Of a DNA stretch of 64,000 nt, positions 61,236-64,000 are shown piece after piece (within the stretch, counting starts at the first letter, position 1; each line of letters begins with the position of its first letter). The DNA is from a bacterium (GTDB taxonomy: Bacteria > AUK180). The stretch is from the NCBI GenBank assembly GCA_023144005.1, contig JAGLGN010000016.1, positions 1 to 64,000 on the forward strand. The letters run 5' to 3'. The notes beneath the pieces were generated by a model, which saw nothing but the letters and a program-made list of their open reading frames with translations, made no database searches and was not told the DNA's origin. The position numbers were made by a program, and so were the translations under genes.

Positions 61236-61682
61236 TTATTCTTGCCTCCCCTTGATCACATAGAACGGGATATTGCCCTTTCGGTGATCGACCCTAATAA
61301 TATTTTTCTTCTTCAAATTGTTCAAAAGCGTTGATACATATGTCTTTGAATATTTAAGATGTTCTGATACCTCCAGAGTTGAACGGGGAGATCTTAAGAA
61401 CTTAAGTACCTTGTGATCCCGGGATTTTCCTCTCTTATTCTTCGTTTTCGAACGGGAGGAATGCTTGTTTAGAATGCCGGAATCCTTGATCATCTCATTT
61501 AATCCGCCAAGGCCGCCGATTACCGCCACGATCCGCTTTTCAACATCTTCCAGACGCTGCAGCTTCTTCTCGATCTTCTCAAGACGGCCCTCCACCTGAT
61601 TGATCCGCCCGATAATCTTTGTTTCAGAACTCTTGATAATATCCAGAAATTCTTCGTATTTCAGATTACCGAACAAAGGCAT
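61236..61682 (-). CDS. coiled-coil plus winged-HTH protein
   Basis: VLKFLRSPRSTLEVSEHLKYSKTYVSTLLNNLKKKNIIRVDHRKGN. Confidence 0.75.
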   Translation of the reverse strand: MPLFGNLKYEEFLDIIKSSETKIIGRINQVEGRLEKIEKKLQRLEDVEKRIVAVIGGLGGLNEMIKDSGILNKHSSRSKTKNKRGKSRDHKVLKFLRSPRSTLEVSEHLKYSKTYVSTLLNNLKKKNIIRVDHRKGNIPFYVIKGRQE

Positions 61683-61685
61683 TTA

Positions 61686-62201
61686 TCAACCAAGGGCAAA
61701 TATCAGCGCGACAATGGAGATAACGAATGAACCCACCGACAGATAAAAGAGTGATGAATTATTCTTGGAAGATGATGAATCCACCTTCTTTTCCAATTCC
61801 TTTACCCGGACATGTGTCTTCTGTATGGAGTTCTCGTTCATATTGACCTTCACCTGAAGATTGTTCATCGCGTTCTTGAGCTCTTTCACCAGATTGGACT
61901 GGAGCTTAAAATTTTCGTCGCTGAGATCGATATCCACGCTGCTGCTGTCTTCGGGCTGAATGTCCATGATCTTATTCAGCAATCTGTCCATGGCGACTGA
62001 GAATTCGTATCTACTGAGGGATTTGGAACCCTGAAAGGTCAGCTGGCCGTTCTTGACTATGCCTTTGAAGAGGCCGAACTTAGTCATTCGAACGACGGAA
62101 CCGTACGCCCAATGATCCTTGCTGAGATCTGTATAATTGGTTTCGGCAGCGGTACACACGGCAAAAAGCAGGATCACGATCATCAAAAATGCACTTTTCA
62201 T
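61686..62201 (-). CDS. SLH-like domain exported protein with C-terminal TM
   Basis: Signal peptide from MKSAFLMIV; TDLSKDHWAYGSVVRMTKFGLFKGI...LSRYEFSVAMDRLL; supplied start at 62264 likely too early. Confidence 0.75.
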   Translation of the reverse strand: MKSAFLMIVILLFAVCTAAETNYTDLSKDHWAYGSVVRMTKFGLFKGIVKNGQLTFQGSKSLSRYEFSVAMDRLLNKIMDIQPEDSSSVDIDLSDENFKLQSNLVKELKNAMNNLQVKVNMNENSIQKTHVRVKELEKKVDSSSSKNNSSLFYLSVGSFVISIVALIFALG

Positions 62202-62205
62202 ATAA

Positions 62206-63360
62206 TTACTCCTTAAATTTGCTATAAACCTGCTGGATCTCCTCGTATCCCTTAAAGAAAGCATCTACAACATAGGGACAGAATTGCTGCCCTCTCTCTT
62301 CCCTGATCAATGCAACTACCTTTTCAAGGGGCCAGGCTTCTTTGTAAACCCTCTTGACACTAAGGGCGTCAAAGACATCCGCAAGTGCTGAGATCCTCCC
62401 TTCAATGGGGATCTCCTCTCCCTTAATACCCTCGGGATAACCCTTGCCGTCCCATCTCTCATGATGTGTCATGGCAATGGACCTTCCCATCGAAATAAGG
62501 TCATTATCGGGATTTTTCAATATGTCCGCACCGATTATGGTGTGTTTTTCCATTATACTTCTTTCATCAACGGTCAGCCGGCCCGGCTTCAGCAATATCC
62601 GGTCAGGAGTACCTAATTTGCCGATATCGTGCATCGGGGACGCATACAATAGAACTTCCAGAAACTCATCATCGTATCCCAGCTGCTCGGCGATAATACG
62701 GGAATAATTACTCATCCTCTCCAGATGGTACGCGGTATCGGGATCCCTGTATTCCGCGGCGTTGACCAGGCGGTAAATGGTTGAAAGGTGAGCATCCTTT
62801 ACATTCTGCGAAAGCATGGCGTTCTTCAGTGAAATAGCGGCAAAGGAAGCAAGGGTAGAGAGCGCTTTTACCGCATTGTCATGAAAAGAGACTGTTTCAC
62901 CGTTCTCATCCTTCGCATTGATCAGCTGCAATACGCCGATCACATGGCCGTCCCGGTCGGTAAGGGGAAGGACCAGCATGGATTTTGAGCGGTATTCAAA
63001 TCTGTTATCAAAAGATTTGAAAAAACTGTAAGGGGTATCTTTGGGAAGATGGTAAACATCTTTGATCTTCAATATCTCGCCGGTGAGGCAGACATAGCCG
63101 GCGATGTTCTCACGCGTCAATGCCAGCGGGAAGGGCTTGAAGAGACGGTTGCCGTCGATCTTGAATCTCTTCTCAAGGGTCTCATTCTGGCTGGATATGA
63201 ACTCCAATTGATGCGCTTTCTTGATATACAGACTGCCTGCATCCGCGTTCGCGACTTCTCTGGATGTTTTGAGGATCTTATCGAATAATTTCTCAAGATT
63301 CCGCTCGGAAGAAAGAAGAAGTCCAACTTCAATGATTTTACTGAGATCACTCTTATTCAT
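62206..63360 (-). CDS. GAF plus HD-GYP phosphodiesterase
   Basis: SPMHDIGKLGTPDRILLKPG; HHERWDGKGYPEGIKGEEIP. Confidence 0.95.
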   Translation of the reverse strand: MNKSDLSKIIEVGLLLSSERNLEKLFDKILKTSREVANADAGSLYIKKAHQLEFISSQNETLEKRFKIDGNRLFKPFPLALTRENIAGYVCLTGEILKIKDVYHLPKDTPYSFFKSFDNRFEYRSKSMLVLPLTDRDGHVIGVLQLINAKDENGETVSFHDNAVKALSTLASFAAISLKNAMLSQNVKDAHLSTIYRLVNAAEYRDPDTAYHLERMSNYSRIIAEQLGYDDEFLEVLLYASPMHDIGKLGTPDRILLKPGRLTVDERSIMEKHTIIGADILKNPDNDLISMGRSIAMTHHERWDGKGYPEGIKGEEIPIEGRISALADVFDALSVKRVYKEAWPLEKVVALIREERGQQFCPYVVDAFFKGYEEIQQVYSKFKE

Positions 63361-63419
63361 AACTAAAGTATATAATAATACACACTAAAAATCAATAATT
63401 GCGGCGCAGGAAACAAAGG

Positions 63420-63465
63420 CCGCGCTTCGCAGTGGACCCAGGTACAAGTGGACCCAGTGGAACAG
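63420..63465. repeat. STRR mosaic with GCTTCGCAG
   Basis: cgcttcgcagtggacccaggtacaagtggacccagtggaac. Confidence 0.8.
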
Positions 63466-63489
63466 GAGGGAAGAGACAAGTGGTTAAGG

Positions 63490-63810
63490 AAAAAGAAACA
63501 CACCCGTAACCGGAAAAACAATATTTCGTTTACCCCGTTAAAATTATCCGTTAATAACATAGAACGCCGGAGCTATCAGCCTACGGGACGGCAGGTTGAA
63601 TATTTTAACTAAATACATCCAATTCAGATAAATAAGTGGGTTGAAAAATTCACCACCTCCGTCCCTGGAGAAATAGTGATCTGATTCATAAATCAGATCA
63701 CTTGGGAGGGTGGCGGGAGGATGGGTATAGAATCACGCGAAAACATTCTCCACACATCTTCAAATGCTATCCCTCTTTCTCTTTTCTCCTTCCCAAACCA
63801 ACCTCTACTC
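63490..63810 (+). repeat. R1 structured repeat, long copy interrupted by a minimal R2 palindrome
   Basis: Same layout as 59620-59925 plus AGTGATCTGATTcataAATCAGATCACT at 63675-63702. Confidence 0.9.
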
Positions 63811-63838
63811 TACCTATTTCTTATACCGTTTGGTATAA

Positions 63839-64000
63839 TTAGGGACGGTCTTTGAATTTGTACACTATTGACATGTGGAAATATGAATCAAGTTGAATAT
63901 TGTATTTCCTGCAATGCAGGCATATTTGTTTTCCGCAGTTTCTAATTCAGTGAATTATCGCACTCAAATGCTAGTGTCCAAATTCAACCACCGTCCCTAA
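63839..64000. mobile_element. R3 element, ~162 bp, 28-bp imperfect TIRs, ends at the window edge
   Basis: Left TTAGGGACGGTCTTTGAATTTGTACACTA; reverse complement of right TTAGGGACGGTGGTTGAATTTGGACACTA; no ORF. Confidence 0.75.

Overview
This 64 kb window is chromosomal sequence from a Gram-negative, LPS-type bacterium. I cannot assign its phylum from sequence alone. About 50 protein-coding genes are supported, plus one tRNA-Asn. I see no rRNA, CRISPR array, prophage or recognisable transposase. Main blocks: (1) an NtrC-type sigma54 response regulator and histidine kinase pair with intact motifs (4.4-7.1 kb). (2) A minus-strand run infC-rpmI-rplT-trkH-trkA continuing into lipoprotein, HEAT, TPR, cyclic-nucleotide-binding, apparent pseudo-histidine kinase, and a sigma54 activator whose receiver has Glu at the phospho-Asp position (24.4 to 14.8 kb). 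(3) A ~14 kb minus-strand superoperon: HD hydrolase-GNAT-surE-pcm-galT-glgA-bamA-ompH-lpxD-fabZ-lpxA-Gfo/Idh-cysS-phosphoesterase (48.5 to 34.5 kb). (4) htpX/lemA/TPR/recJ/Nif3, O-antigen ligase, BatD-like, PDZ and efflux adaptor genes, then an NFACT-R/FHA/wHTH/SLH/HD-GYP group. Non-operonic intergenic regions carry several repeat families: mosaics of 7-9 bp tandem repeats punctuated by a GCTTCGCAG word; a MITE-like family with GTGTTCTGATTCATAAA inverted ends; a ~170-310 bp structured GGGACGG hairpin repeat; and GGGACGGTGGTTG-ended elements. Repeat ends appear to supply start codons, promoter elements or truncation points to neighbouring genes. The best candidates for something undescribed are the apparently phosphorylation-independent pseudokinase/activator operon and this repeat ecosystem. 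All homology calls are by eye from motifs; no database search was run.
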